In this document: positions 1 to 8,198 of the stretch, piece by piece
Position numbering within the stretch: position 1 is the stretch's first letter
How the letters are laid out: the number at the start of each line of letters is the position of its first letter
NCBI RefSeq assembly: GCF_014697075.1
Contig: NZ_JACJRE010000011.1
Coordinates: forward strand, 95,609-159,608
Direction: 5' to 3'
From: Tolypothrix sp. FACHB-123
Lineage (GTDB): Bacteria; Cyanobacteriota; Cyanobacteriia; Cyanobacteriales; Nostocaceae
DNA: 64,000 nucleotides
Program-made: the position numbers and the translations under genes
The notes under the pieces: generated by a model
The model's database searches: none
Seen by the model: the letters and a program-made list of their open reading frames with translations, nothing else
What the model was told of the DNA's origin: nothing

Positions 1-1
1 A

Positions 2-988
2 GTAGAAGGACGAAAACTCATTGGGATTATTACCCGTGCAGATATTATCCGCGCGGAAGCCGACCATCTCAATTGCGAGAATGCGACTATGGGGCCGCAA
101 CCTGAACCTTCTTATGTAGTTTATCAAACGCGATCGCCCAATATTGGCAGAGGCAGATTATTAGTTACAGTTGCAAATCCGGAAACAGCCGGGACTTTAT
201 TACAAATGGCCGCAGCCATTGCCCGCGATCGCCATTATGAAATAGAGTGTGTCCAAGTTATCTTAGTATCGCGCCACAGTTCGCCCACAGAAACCGAAGT
301 CAGAACTGCAAAAAGTCGCCGCTTACTCAGACAAGCCGAAGTCTTAGCGAAAAAGTGGAAAATTCCCCTACATACACAAATTCGTGTTGCTCACGATGTC
401 GCCCAAGCAATTTTAGAAACAATCAACGAACGACACATTGATTTAATTTTGATGGGTTGGAAAGGTAACACATCTACCCCAGGGCGGATTTTTGGCACAG
501 TCGTCGATACTATTATTCGCCAAGCTACCTGCGATGTTGTCTTAGTCAAATTAGGTCAACAGTCAACAGTCAACCATCAGTATACTTTTAACCGTTGGTT
601 AGTACCAATGGCTGGCGGCCCCAATGCAACGATGGCGATTAAATTACTCCCCGCTTTGGTGACATTAGGGAACGATCCGCAAATTCGCCTCACGCGGGTA
701 TTTAAACCATCGGAGTTAGCACCAGACATGACAGTTTTAGAACAAGCTATTCGTCAGCTAATTCGCCGTCGTAAGTTATCTAGTACTGTAGTTGCTTCCC
801 CAGTTAAAGCTGATTCTGTTTCCCAAGGTGTAATTAACCTCGTGAAAACCGAAGGCTATGATGTAGTAGTTTTAGGTGCTTCGCGAGAAGGATTACTACA
901 ACAAGCAATTCAAGGTAACATTCCCGAAGCGATCGCTTCTGGTGTAGAAAGTACAGTAATTTTGGTGCGAGGTGCAGTGAATAGTTAG
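2..988 (+). CDS. CBS / tandem universal-stress-domain protein, 3' part (probably a ClC chloride channel fusion)
   Basis: Partial gene; its 5' end lies before the window. Reading in frame from base 2 gives GRKLIGIITRADIIRAEAD, the end of a CBS domain, so the ATG at 89 is internal. Two UspA-like domains follow. The first (from about base 160) ends with the LILMGWKG and DVVLVK motifs, the second with VVVLGASREGLL. In cyanobacteria a CBS pair plus two Usp domains is known as the cytoplasmic tail of ClC-family chloride channels; the channel part is not visible here, so that identity is inferred. The linker between the Usp domains (QQSTVNH, bases 555-574) is encoded by three copies of a heptamer repeat that is otherwise intergenic. 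Confidence 0.8.
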   Translation, partial: VEGRKLIGIITRADIIRAEADHLNCENATMGPQPEPSYVVYQTRSPNIGRGRLLVTVANPETAGTLLQMAAAIARDRHYEIECVQVILVSRHSSPTETEVRTAKSRRLLRQAEVLAKKWKIPLHTQIRVAHDVAQAILETINERHIDLILMGWKGNTSTPGRIFGTVVDTIIRQATCDVVLVKLGQQSTVNHQYTFNRWLVPMAGGPNATMAIKLLPALVTLGNDPQIRLTRVFKPSELAPDMTVLEQAIRQLIRRRKLSSTVVASPVKADSVSQGVINLVKTEGYDVVVLGASREGLLQQAIQGNIPEAIASGVESTVILVRGAVNS

Positions 989-1239
989 TGCATAGTGCGT
1001 AAATTTGAGCCTTTCAGGCTGACACTTGCACCTTTTCACAAGAAATATCTCTAAATAGCTAAGCTAATGCGCGTCTAAATTGCATAACTACTCATAAGGG
1101 CTGTCAACTGTCAACAACCCTCACGATGGATTGTGCAACTTAAAAACAGAATAGCCTATCATGAACTGCGTAAAACTTTCTTCCCCGTTAACCGTCAACA
1201 TTCTACTGTTGGTTGCACATTGCGAATTTTTGTGTAGAA

Positions 1240-1254
1240 TGATAATCGTTATCA
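1240..1254. promoter_or_regulatory. Zur box upstream of the COG0523 GTPase gene
   Basis: TGATAATCGTTATCA is a near-perfect palindrome 27 bp before the ATG at 1282. It differs by one base from the cyanobacterial Zur consensus TGATAATCATTATCA, which also occurs perfectly at 3245. Zur binding would repress the gene when zinc is sufficient. A Fur box is the main alternative, but the zinc-related gene content favours Zur. Confidence 0.8.
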
Positions 1255-1281
1255 AAAAGCCTATAGCATTAACCAGCAACC

Positions 1282-2331
1282 ATGACTAACATAGCCACAA
1301 ATATAGCAACCGACACCGAAATAGTTGCTATTCCTAAGCGAGGAATGCCAGTTACAATTATTACAGGATTCCTCGGTAGTGGAAAAACAACGCTGCTTAA
1401 CCAAATTCTCAAAAATAAGCACGATTTAAAAGTAGCTGTCCTGGTTAACGAATTTGGTGATATTAACATTGATAGTCAGTTGCTCGTATCGATGGATGAA
1501 GATATGGTAGAACTGAGCAACGGCTGTATTTGTTGTACCATTAACGATGGATTAGTTGATGCTGTTTATCGCGTTCTCGAAAGAGAAGAACGTATAGATT
1601 ATCTAGTAATTGAAACTACTGGTATTGCCGATCCTCTGCCAATCATCCTGACATTTTTAGGTACAGAACTGAGAGATTTAACGCAGCTAGATTCTATCAT
1701 CACCGTAGTAGATTCTGAGGCATTTACCCCCGAACATTATGACAGCGATGCGGCATTAAAACAAATTACTTATGCCGATGTTATTTTGTTAAATAAAACT
1801 GACTTAGCAACAACAGAAAAGGTAGAAGATTTAGAAGCTTACATTAAGCAACAAAAACCCCAAGCCAGAATTCTACACACTCAATTTGGTGAAGTAGCAT
1901 TACCCTTAATTTTAGATGTTGATTTAACGCCAGTAAATGAGTATACTGCCCAACTAGTAGACGAAAGCGAACATCATCATCATCATCACGACCATGACGA
2001 CCATGACGACCATCATCACGAGCACAAACATCACTCTCACCACATAGAAAATGAGGGATTTGTAGCCATATCTTTTCAGAGCGATCGCCCCTTTGATGTC
2101 CACAAATTTGAAGATTTTCTCACAGAAAAGCTACCAGAAAATATTTTGCGCTCTAAAGGTTTACTTTGGTTTAATGATAGTGACTTAAGGCATATTTTCC
2201 AACTCAGTGGAGCGCGTTATCAATTACATGCAGATGAATGGACATCTCCACCGAAAAATCAGTTAGTTGTCATTGGTAGAGAGTTAGATAGGAGCCACAT
2301 TAACTCTCTCCTAAATGCATGTTTAGCGTGA
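1282..2331 (+). CDS. COG0523 (CobW/YjiA/ZigA-type) GTPase, zinc metallochaperone candidate
   Basis: A 349-residue G3E-family GTPase. The P-loop GFLGSGKT is at residues 29-36, the metal-binding GCICC motif at 81-85, the guanine-specificity motif NKTD at 171-174, and a strongly His/Asp-rich stretch at 231-254 just before the CobW C-terminal domain. Family members couple GTP hydrolysis to metal delivery. Those under Zur control, as the box at 1240 indicates here, act in zinc starvation. The next gene is a Zn-dependent folE, 87 bp downstream on the same strand, so folE is both a possible operon partner and a possible client; the client role is inference. Confidence 0.88.
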   Translation: MTNIATNIATDTEIVAIPKRGMPVTIITGFLGSGKTTLLNQILKNKHDLKVAVLVNEFGDINIDSQLLVSMDEDMVELSNGCICCTINDGLVDAVYRVLEREERIDYLVIETTGIADPLPIILTFLGTELRDLTQLDSIITVVDSEAFTPEHYDSDAALKQITYADVILLNKTDLATTEKVEDLEAYIKQQKPQARILHTQFGEVALPLILDVDLTPVNEYTAQLVDESEHHHHHHDHDDHDDHHHEHKHHSHHIENEGFVAISFQSDRPFDVHKFEDFLTEKLPENILRSKGLLWFNDSDLRHIFQLSGARYQLHADEWTSPPKNQLVVIGRELDRSHINSLLNACLA

Positions 2332-2339
2332 GCATTTTA

Positions 2340-2370
2340 GAACCCCAACTTCTTTAAGAATCCGGGGTTC
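2340..2370. repeat. Small palindromic intergenic repeat between the COG0523 gene and folE
   Basis: GAACCCC (2340-2346) pairs with GGGGTTC (2364-2370); the interior is also partly self-complementary. No T-run follows, so it looks more like a dispersed cyanobacterial hairpin than a terminator. It could still stabilise or attenuate read-through into folE. Confidence 0.5.
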
Positions 2371-2418
2371 TGGAAGAAAATCAGAATTTTGTAACAACCA
2401 GCAATCAATTTATCAACA

Positions 2419-3066
2419 ATGACTTTATCAATTCCTCCCGAACTAATCTCCGCTTCTCAAGAAATGCTAGCTTTACGCAATCAGCAATTACCCAATGTTA
2501 CAGAATCAGAAATGATTCAAGCCGTGCGTACCTTGTTGATTGGTTTAGGAGAAAATCCCGACCGTGAAGGGTTAAAAGATACGCCCAAAAGAGTTGTCAA
2601 AGCCTTACAATTTCTCACCAAAGGATATCATGAATCCTTAGATGAACTGTTAAATGGGGCAGTGTTTACCGAAGATGCTAACGAAATGGTGTTAGTCAGA
2701 GACATCGATATTTTTAGCTCTTGCGAACACCATATATTACCAATAATTGGTCGCGCCCATGTAGCATACATTCCTAATGGTAAAGTCATCGGATTATCAA
2801 AAATCGCCCGTATTTGTGAAATGTATGCACGCCGTTTACAAGTTCAAGAACGTCTAACTTTACAAATTGCAGATGCATTACAAGGTTTACTCCAACCCCG
2901 TGGTGTAGCAGTGGTAATCGAAGCAACCCACATGTGTATGGTGATGCGTGGTGTACAAAAACCTGGTTCTTGGACTGTTACCAGTGCGATGCGCGGAGTA
3001 TTTGCAGAAGATCCTCGCACTCGTCAAGAATTTATGAATTTGGTACAACACAATCCGAAGTTTTAA
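2419..3066 (+). CDS. folE: GTP cyclohydrolase I (type IA)
   Basis: A 215-residue GTP cyclohydrolase I, catalysing GTP to 7,8-dihydroneopterin triphosphate, the entry to tetrahydrofolate and pterins. The Zn ligands of the zinc-dependent FolE1 class are present: Cys102 and His105 in SSCEHH, and Cys173 in HMCM. The N-terminal signature [15 protein letters not shown] and the core are intact. It follows the Zur-controlled COG0523 GTPase without a Zur box of its own in the 87-bp gap, so co-transcription is likely. A folE copy inside a Zur regulon is known in filamentous cyanobacteria. Whether this is the only folE of the genome cannot be seen. Confidence 0.92.
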   Translation: MTLSIPPELISASQEMLALRNQQLPNVTESEMIQAVRTLLIGLGENPDREGLKDTPKRVVKALQFLTKGYHESLDELLNGAVFTEDANEMVLVRDIDIFSSCEHHILPIIGRAHVAYIPNGKVIGLSKIARICEMYARRLQVQERLTLQIADALQGLLQPRGVAVVIEATHMCMVMRGVQKPGSWTVTSAMRGVFAEDPRTRQEFMNLVQHNPKF

Positions 3067-3100
3067 GTTGACTGTTGACTGTTGACTGTGAACTGTCAAC
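3066..3100. repeat. Short tandem repeat, GTTGACT heptamers, after folE
   Basis: Three near-perfect TTGACTG units start just after the folE stop and are followed by an inverted partner (GTCAAC). Such short tandemly repeated heptamers are typical of Nostocales genomes and recur at 9181, 20480 and 42884. Confidence 0.7.
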
Positions 3101-3105
3101 AAACT

Positions 3106-3169
3106 GTAGGGGCGGGTTTTGTGAAATTTTCATACCGAAAACAGATATGTCGGTTAAACCCGCCCGTAC
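3106..3169. repeat. 64-bp palindromic dispersed repeat (GGGCGGGTTT family), copy 1
   Basis: GTAGGGGCGGGTTT at the left end is mirrored by AAACCCGCCCGTAC at the right end. A second copy of the same length with different interior sits at 29505-29568. No ORF is present; it fits a non-coding MITE- or REP-like element. Confidence 0.65.
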
Positions 3170-3241
3170 AACAATAGTCATGGAATATTTTTTTACTTGT
3201 AAGACCTTAACTCGTCATCAATCATGAATTACTTTAAACTA

Positions 3242-3262
3242 TTATGATAATCATTATCATAA
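3242..3262. promoter_or_regulatory. Zur box upstream of the FAD-dependent oxidoreductase gene
   Basis: Contains TGATAATCATTATCA at 3245-3259, embedded in a longer palindrome that is perfect apart from the centre. It lies 13 bp before the ATG at 3276, where a repressor would block transcription initiation or sit on the leader. Confidence 0.85.
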
Positions 3263-3275
3263 TTTAAAAAAACAA

Positions 3276-4517
3276 ATGCAAGATACTCCACCATCCATAC
3301 CCCAAACAATTGACCTAGCAATTATTGGTGCTGGCCCTCACGCTTTAACGTTGGTAACGCACCTGTTACAAAAACGCCAAAATATCAGGGGTAAATTTTT
3401 GGTATTTGACCCTAGTGGTACATGGATGACTAATTGGGAACGCCAATTTGCAGCTTTAGAAATTCCTCATTTACGTTCCCCCGCAGTTCATCATCCTGAC
3501 CCCAATCCTTTCGCGTTGCGGAAATTCGCAGAATCTCGTCCTTGTGAATTATTCCCTCCCTATGATTTACCAGGAACTAAGTTATTTGGGGATTTTTGTC
3601 AGGATGTAATTTCCCGCTTTTCCTTACCACACCAAGTAATTCCTTTGAAGGTGATGCGCATTGAACCGCTGCGTCATCTGATTCGTCCCCGCTTGCGTTT
3701 GTGGTTGCAAAATGGACAATCAATTGTGGCGCGACGGGTAGTATTAGCAACAGGTACCGCTAAATTAAACTTCCCCGACTGGGTGAAGGAAATTGAGCAA
3801 TTGTATCCTCAAGATAGGCTTTGTCATTCCCAAACCGTAGATTTACGTAAATTACGCTTCATGGGAGAGAAAGTCTTAATTATTGGTGGTGGTTTAACCA
3901 GCGGACATTTAGCCGTGGGTGCAATTTCCCGTGGTGCAAAAGTTGATTTAATGATGCGCAGACAGTTACAAGAAAAATTATTTGATGCGGAACCAGGGTG
4001 GTTAGGGCCGAAGTATCTCAAGGGATTTTTTGCAGAACCAGATTATGCACAGCGCTTTACCATGATTAAACAAGCGCGTAATGGTGGTTCTATGACACCA
4101 GCAATGGGAATGCAATTGCGGCGACAGGTGCGTCATGGTAACCTCAAACTTGATGAAAATTGTCAAGTAGTTAAAGCTGAGTGGTTGGGTGAGAATTGGC
4201 TAGTTAAATGTAGTGATGGTAGTCAGCAAGAATATAGTAGAATTTGGCTTTCTACTGGTACTCACTTTGATGCTACATCTGAGCCATTATTACAAGAAGT
4301 TTTGCAAGCTTATCCAACTCCGATAGTTAAGGGTTTACCAGTTTTAGATGAATATTTGCGTATTCCCGGTTCAGAATTATTTATCATGGGTGGGTTAGCA
4401 GCTTTACAAGTAGGCCCAACCGCGAGAAATTTGTCAGGCGCAAGAATGGCGAGTGAAAAGATTGTTCCCGCAATTGTCAAGCCGAGTCTGGCGCTGTCTC
4501 ACTTGAAAAGTGCTTAA
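3276..4517 (+). CDS. FAD/NAD(P)-binding oxidoreductase, SidA/IucD-like monooxygenase fold, Zur-controlled
   Basis: A 413-residue protein with an N-terminal FAD-binding dinucleotide fold (GAGPHA, residues 18-23) and a second nucleotide-binding loop (IIGGGLTSGH) near residue 205, the layout of class B flavoprotein monooxygenases and lysine/ornithine hydroxylase relatives. The substrate cannot be told from the sequence. The perfect Zur box immediately upstream and the COG0523 proteins on both sides tie it to zinc starvation. A role in making or modifying a metallophore is an inference; no peptide synthetase or transporter is nearby. Confidence 0.75.
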   Translation: MQDTPPSIPQTIDLAIIGAGPHALTLVTHLLQKRQNIRGKFLVFDPSGTWMTNWERQFAALEIPHLRSPAVHHPDPNPFALRKFAESRPCELFPPYDLPGTKLFGDFCQDVISRFSLPHQVIPLKVMRIEPLRHLIRPRLRLWLQNGQSIVARRVVLATGTAKLNFPDWVKEIEQLYPQDRLCHSQTVDLRKLRFMGEKVLIIGGGLTSGHLAVGAISRGAKVDLMMRRQLQEKLFDAEPGWLGPKYLKGFFAEPDYAQRFTMIKQARNGGSMTPAMGMQLRRQVRHGNLKLDENCQVVKAEWLGENWLVKCSDGSQQEYSRIWLSTGTHFDATSEPLLQEVLQAYPTPIVKGLPVLDEYLRIPGSELFIMGGLAALQVGPTARNLSGARMASEKIVPAIVKPSLALSHLKSA

Positions 4518-4533
4518 TTTTTTTAAACCAATA

Positions 4534-4548
4534 AAAACGATTATCATT
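4534..4548. promoter_or_regulatory. Degenerate Zur half-box before the second COG0523-like gene
   Basis: AAAACGATTATCATT; on the reverse strand it reads AATGATAATCGTTTT, so one arm (TGATAATC) of the Zur box is intact and the other has decayed. It lies in the 36-bp gap between two genes and just before the ATG at 4554. It could give weaker or internal zinc control of the downstream genes. Confidence 0.5.
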
Positions 4549-4553
4549 CTGGT

Positions 4554-5324
4554 ATGATACCTTTAATTACCGTTGTTGCTGGGCCTGTTGGCTGTGGAAA
4601 AACCACTTGGATTGAGCAACAGTTGAGATTACAACAGAGAGACAAAGTATTGTATTTTAGTCCAGGTACGGGGGCTGTTCCAATAGATCAAACTCGCCTT
4701 GCGGCTGAATTTCCCACGGTGAAGGTTTTTAATGATAGCGAAAGAGTTGAGTTTTTGAATCAACTAGTCTTAGCTGATGCGGTTTATCTAGAATTGGGGT
4801 TTTACTTGGAATTAAGCGCAGTTACCCAGATTTTAGATAATTTACATTATCAGGCGATCGCAATTCTACCCCCAAACCTACAAGATTCAGAATGGCATGA
4901 ATGGGCTAACAAAATTATACCAGGAACAAATATCTCCAATACTGCAACACAAGCTAGACTCTGGCGCGCGTCAAGCACTGGCGAAGTTTTGGATGAAAGC
5001 AGTTTAGAAGAGTTTTGGTATGAACTGACACATGGTGCTTATGGTCAAGTCACCCGTGCAAAAGGCATTTTTAATATTGCAGATGGGCGGTATTTATATG
5101 CAGATTATGTTGCTGATGTTTCCACAAAAGATTTTCTAGAATTAGACTTACCTCGTCATTTAGAAGGGAGACCACAACGTTTTAGTGGGATAGAAGTTTT
5201 TGCTCAAGACTTAGATGAAGGTACTGTAGCTCAAACATTGGGAGATTGCTGTCTATCTGACATGGCAATTTTAAATTACCAAGAACAAACTAAACAATTA
5301 CTGGCAGAGGAAATAGAAGCGTGA
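4554..5324 (+). CDS. Divergent COG0523-like P-loop GTP-binding protein
   Basis: A 256-residue protein starting with a P-loop, GPVGCGKT (residues 10-17), and ending with a CobW-C-like segment (GAYGQVTRAKGIF near 170-185). It is about 100 residues shorter than usual G3E GTPases. It lacks the CxCC metal motif, the NKxD guanine motif and any His-rich tract, although a CC pair occurs near residue 233. It may bind nucleotide without being a classical metal chaperone. Its last codons overlap the next gene (GTGA), indicating translational coupling to the phosphoesterase-like protein. Confidence 0.72.
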   Translation: MIPLITVVAGPVGCGKTTWIEQQLRLQQRDKVLYFSPGTGAVPIDQTRLAAEFPTVKVFNDSERVEFLNQLVLADAVYLELGFYLELSAVTQILDNLHYQAIAILPPNLQDSEWHEWANKIIPGTNISNTATQARLWRASSTGEVLDESSLEEFWYELTHGAYGQVTRAKGIFNIADGRYLYADYVADVSTKDFLELDLPRHLEGRPQRFSGIEVFAQDLDEGTVAQTLGDCCLSDMAILNYQEQTKQLLAEEIEA

Positions 5325-6133
5325 AAATAGCGGTAATATCATGTATTCATGGTAACTATGAAGCCTTAGATGCTGTTTTATTAGATATAGAAAAACACAA
5401 AGTTGAGCAAATTTATTGTGTTGGTGATTTAGTCGGATATGGCCCCCATCCAAATGCAGTTGTAGCACAAATTCGTTCTTTAGATATTCCCACTTGTGCT
5501 GGTTGTTGGGATGACGATATTGTGGAAGGCTTGAACGCTTGTGAGTGCAGTTATCCCTCATTATTAGCTGAGAAACGCGGACATTTAGCTCATGAGTGGA
5601 CTAACAAAGAAATTCATCCAGAAAACCGCGAATTTCTTGCCCAATTACCTTACAGTTTGCGTTACGAAAACCTAGTTTTTGTACATGGGAGTCCTCACAG
5701 TAATCATGAATATTTATTACCAGAACTTGATGCTTTTGTGGCGTTAGAAAGGGTACTATCTGTCAATGCAGATGTGCTATTTTGCGGTCATACTCATGTC
5801 CCTTATATCCGCAATTTGGATGCAGGTAAATTACAAATTTGCGTCCAAACTGAAGGCGAAAAAGCCCAAGACAAGAGTTTTAATACATCCTTAAAACGAA
5901 TTATTAATGTTGGTTCAGTAGGAGAACCAAGACATGGGCGACCCAATGCAACTTATATAATTTATGACACAGATACTCAAGCCGTAATCTTGCGTGAAGT
6001 CCCTTACGATTATCAAAAAACTTGTGCGGCGATTATTGAAAAAGGGTTACCAGCAATTTTTGCTTGGCGTTTAGCGCGGGGTTTAGAGTTTGCGGAACGA
6101 GCTGACGACCCGACCCATGTGTGTACGCGGTGA
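5321..6133 (+). CDS. Metallophosphoesterase-fold protein with cysteine-substituted metal site
   Basis: A 270-residue YfcE-like calcineurin-type fold. GTG start overlaps the previous stop by 4 bp. Canonical motifs and their state here: D-x-H is SCIHGN (Asp to Cys), GD is kept (GDLVGYG), GNHD is GCWD (Asn to Cys, His to Trp), HGSP is kept, GHTH is kept, and NVGSVGEPR is kept. Some ligands remain but two acidic/amide ligands have become cysteines, which favours zinc binding or a structural site over ordinary Mn/Fe phosphodiesterase chemistry. Position in a Zur-type gene island supports a zinc-linked role; activity is uncertain. Confidence 0.78.
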   Translation: MKIAVISCIHGNYEALDAVLLDIEKHKVEQIYCVGDLVGYGPHPNAVVAQIRSLDIPTCAGCWDDDIVEGLNACECSYPSLLAEKRGHLAHEWTNKEIHPENREFLAQLPYSLRYENLVFVHGSPHSNHEYLLPELDAFVALERVLSVNADVLFCGHTHVPYIRNLDAGKLQICVQTEGEKAQDKSFNTSLKRIINVGSVGEPRHGRPNATYIIYDTDTQAVILREVPYDYQKTCAAIIEKGLPAIFAWRLARGLEFAERADDPTHVCTR

Positions 6134-6210
6134 GGGGGATAAGGGAAGGGAAGGGGGACAAGGGAAGGAGGACAAGGGAAGGAGGACAAGGGGGACAAGT
6201 AATTTAAAAT
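6134..6210. repeat. Purine-rich GGGACAAGGGAAGGA tandem repeat
   Basis: Degenerate head-to-tail copies of a GGAGGACAAGGGAA-like unit fill most of the gap between the two phosphoesterase-like genes; a related tract occurs at 18470-18500. No start signals or hairpins of note. Confidence 0.6.
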
Positions 6211-6234
6211 CTAAAATCTAAAATCTAAAATTGT

Positions 6235-6990
6235 ATGAAATGGGCTATTTTGAGTGGAATTGAGGGTAATTTGGCGGCTTATGAGGCTGTGATGGCTGAT
6301 ATTAAACGTCAAAGTCGGTTAATAGAGGCGTTGTATATTCTGGGTGATTTAGTCGGGCCGACAGCAGAATCGGAACAGTTGGTAGAACGGGTGCGTAAAC
6401 CTCGCCGTGGTGAGTTAGCACCTCTGGTTTGTAAGGGATGGTGGGAGGAACAATGTTTGATTTTGCATGGTTTGGCTGGGACGGGAGAACCTACGGAGTT
6501 AATGGCTAAATATGGTGGAGATACAGCCAAATTACTTTGGGATAGTGTTTCTCGCCAAACTATTCAATGGATGAGAAACTTGGATTTTGGTTTTTTTGAA
6601 CTGGATTGTTTGCTAATTCACGGAACAACGGTATCTGTAGAGGAGGAATTGACACCAGATACTTCTCCGATTGTAATGTGCGATCGCCTGTCACGAATAC
6701 AAGCCCATAATTTATTCTGTGGTCGTTCTGGTTTAGCTTTTCAATACGAGTTACAAGCAGGTTCCATCACCACAGGGGTTACTACCCTTGATAATTCCCC
6801 TGTTTCCCAAACTGTCAACATTACCCCCAGCCAAGTTATAGGTGTAGGTAATGTCGGACGCAATCCAGGGAAAGCCATCTACACTCTCTACAATTCCAGC
6901 ACCAACATCGTGGAATTTAAAACTATCCGCTATGGTGTTAGTAAGGGGTTTGATAGAACTTTTCACACTACAAAAGGTAGTGCACATTAA
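6235..6990 (+). CDS. Metallophosphoesterase-like pseudoenzyme, paralogue of the preceding gene
   Basis: A 251-residue protein clearly related to its neighbour (AILSGIEGN, GDLVGP, LLIHGT, LFCGRSG, GVGNVGRNP align with that gene's motifs). Nearly all metal ligands are gone: D-x-H became GIE, GNHD became GWWE, and GHTH became GRSG; only the GD and HG motifs survive. It is therefore predicted to be catalytically dead in the family's normal reaction. The reading frame is intact over full domain length, so it is a maintained protein, not a decaying gene. A regulatory or binding partner of the 5321 protein is a reasonable inference. Confidence 0.75.
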   Translation: MKWAILSGIEGNLAAYEAVMADIKRQSRLIEALYILGDLVGPTAESEQLVERVRKPRRGELAPLVCKGWWEEQCLILHGLAGTGEPTELMAKYGGDTAKLLWDSVSRQTIQWMRNLDFGFFELDCLLIHGTTVSVEEELTPDTSPIVMCDRLSRIQAHNLFCGRSGLAFQYELQAGSITTGVTTLDNSPVSQTVNITPSQVIGVGNVGRNPGKAIYTLYNSSTNIVEFKTIRYGVSKGFDRTFHTTKGSAH

Positions 6991-6997
6991 CCCCCAT

Positions 6998-7024
6998 AAA
7001 AAAAGGAGCCAACTTGTGGCTCCT
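6998..7024 (-). terminator. Intrinsic terminator of the ribosomal protein operon
   Basis: On the minus strand a 7-bp stem AGGAGCC/GGCTCCT with a 7-nt loop is followed directly by TTTTTT. It lies about 30 bp after the rplL stop and just past the convergent gene ending at 6990. Confidence 0.88.
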
Positions 7025-7052
7025 CAATCAACAACAGGTTTTGAAAACTTGA

Positions 7053-7445
7053 TTACTTCACAGTTACCTTACCGCCAGCTTCTTCGATGCGCTTCTTAGC
7101 ATCTTCAGCAGCTTCCTTAGCAATACCTTCCTTAACCGGCTTGGGTGCAGCTTCCACCAAATCTTTGGCTTCTTTCAAACCTAAACCAGTGATTTCACGA
7201 ACAATCTTCAGTACAGCAATCTTCTTGTCAGCAGGTACAGATTCGAGAATTACGTCAAATTCGGTCTTCTCTTCAACTGCTTCAGCAGCAGGTGCAGCAC
7301 CAGGAGCTGCCATCATCATCATACCGCCAGCAGGTGCAGCTGCACTGACGCCAAAAGCTTCTTCGATTTGCTTAACTAATTCAGCAGCTTCTAGCAAGGT
7401 CAAAGATTTCAACTGTTCTAAAATGTTATCGGTTGTAGCAGACAT
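7053..7445 (-). CDS. rplL: 50S ribosomal protein L7/L12
   Basis: A 130-residue stalk protein. The N-terminal dimerisation segment ([26 protein letters not shown]), the Ala/Met/Gly-rich hinge and the C-terminal domain ([29 protein letters not shown], ending KVTVK) are all present. It recruits translation factors to the ribosome. It is the last gene of the minus-strand cluster, with L10, its binding partner, immediately upstream and a terminator downstream. Confidence 0.97.
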   Translation of the reverse strand: MSATTDNILEQLKSLTLLEAAELVKQIEEAFGVSAAAPAGGMMMMAAPGAAPAAEAVEEKTEFDVILESVPADKKIAVLKIVREITGLGLKEAKDLVEAAPKPVKEGIAKEAAEDAKKRIEEAGGKVTVK

Positions 7446-7573
7446 CGATATAACTCCTATGATGTTTGATTTAGTTATTTGTCAATAGTCAATAGTCAAT
7501 GGTCAATAGTTAAAAACCACTTTACTTTGGACTGTGACTGCGACGCACTGAGTGCAGTCGAAGTGTTGACTGT

Positions 7574-8125
7574 CTATTCGCCAGCACTATCGGCACTATC
7601 GCCTTTCTCTGCATCAGCAACTGCTTGCAATGCACGCGCCAGTGAACCAGGAACTTCGTTGATACCCACAGCAATCTTGGTAGCCAAAGCGTTGATGGCT
7701 CCAGCAATTTGACCCATGAGTTGTTCCTTAGATGGCAAGTCTCCTAGAGCCTTAACATCAGGTTCTTTCAGCAAGCGACCTTCCATTACACCACCACGAA
7801 GTTCTGTCTTCTTGGTGGCTTTTTGGAAATCTTGGTAAGCCTTAATCGCTGAAGAGAAATCTTCTTTAACTAGCAAAAAGGCAGAAGACCCATTGAGCAG
7901 TTCTGACAGTGGTTGCCATTGCTCTTGATCTTGAATGGCAATACCCATCAGGGTGTTCTTTGTCACCTTACACACAGTACCGCTGGGACGCAGCCGCCGC
8001 CGTAAGTCTGTGATTTCAGCAACAGTTAACCCCTGATAATTAATTACCAGTGCCAGAGTTGACTGACTCAAAGTTTCTTTGAGGTCAGCTACTATTTCTT
8101 GTTTATTTTCTAGCGTTCTACCCAT
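7574..8125 (-). CDS. rplJ: 50S ribosomal protein L10
   Basis: A 183-residue L10, the base of the L7/L12 stalk. The N-terminal rRNA-binding region ([30 protein letters not shown]) is typical and the C-terminal helix binds L7/L12. A strong Shine-Dalgarno (AGGAGGTGA) precedes the ATG. The 287-bp gap to rplA carries the L10 leader, so L10 probably represses its own and rplL translation through that RNA. Confidence 0.97.
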   Translation of the reverse strand: MGRTLENKQEIVADLKETLSQSTLALVINYQGLTVAEITDLRRRLRPSGTVCKVTKNTLMGIAIQDQEQWQPLSELLNGSSAFLLVKEDFSSAIKAYQDFQKATKKTELRGGVMEGRLLKEPDVKALGDLPSKEQLMGQIAGAINALATKIAVGINEVPGSLARALQAVADAEKGDSADSAGE

Positions 8126-8198
8126 CTTTATTTCACCTCCTAAGGCAAAATCATCGATTTTCCCTACTTTTGCGTTTTGTTTTGACCAACCGAAACAA

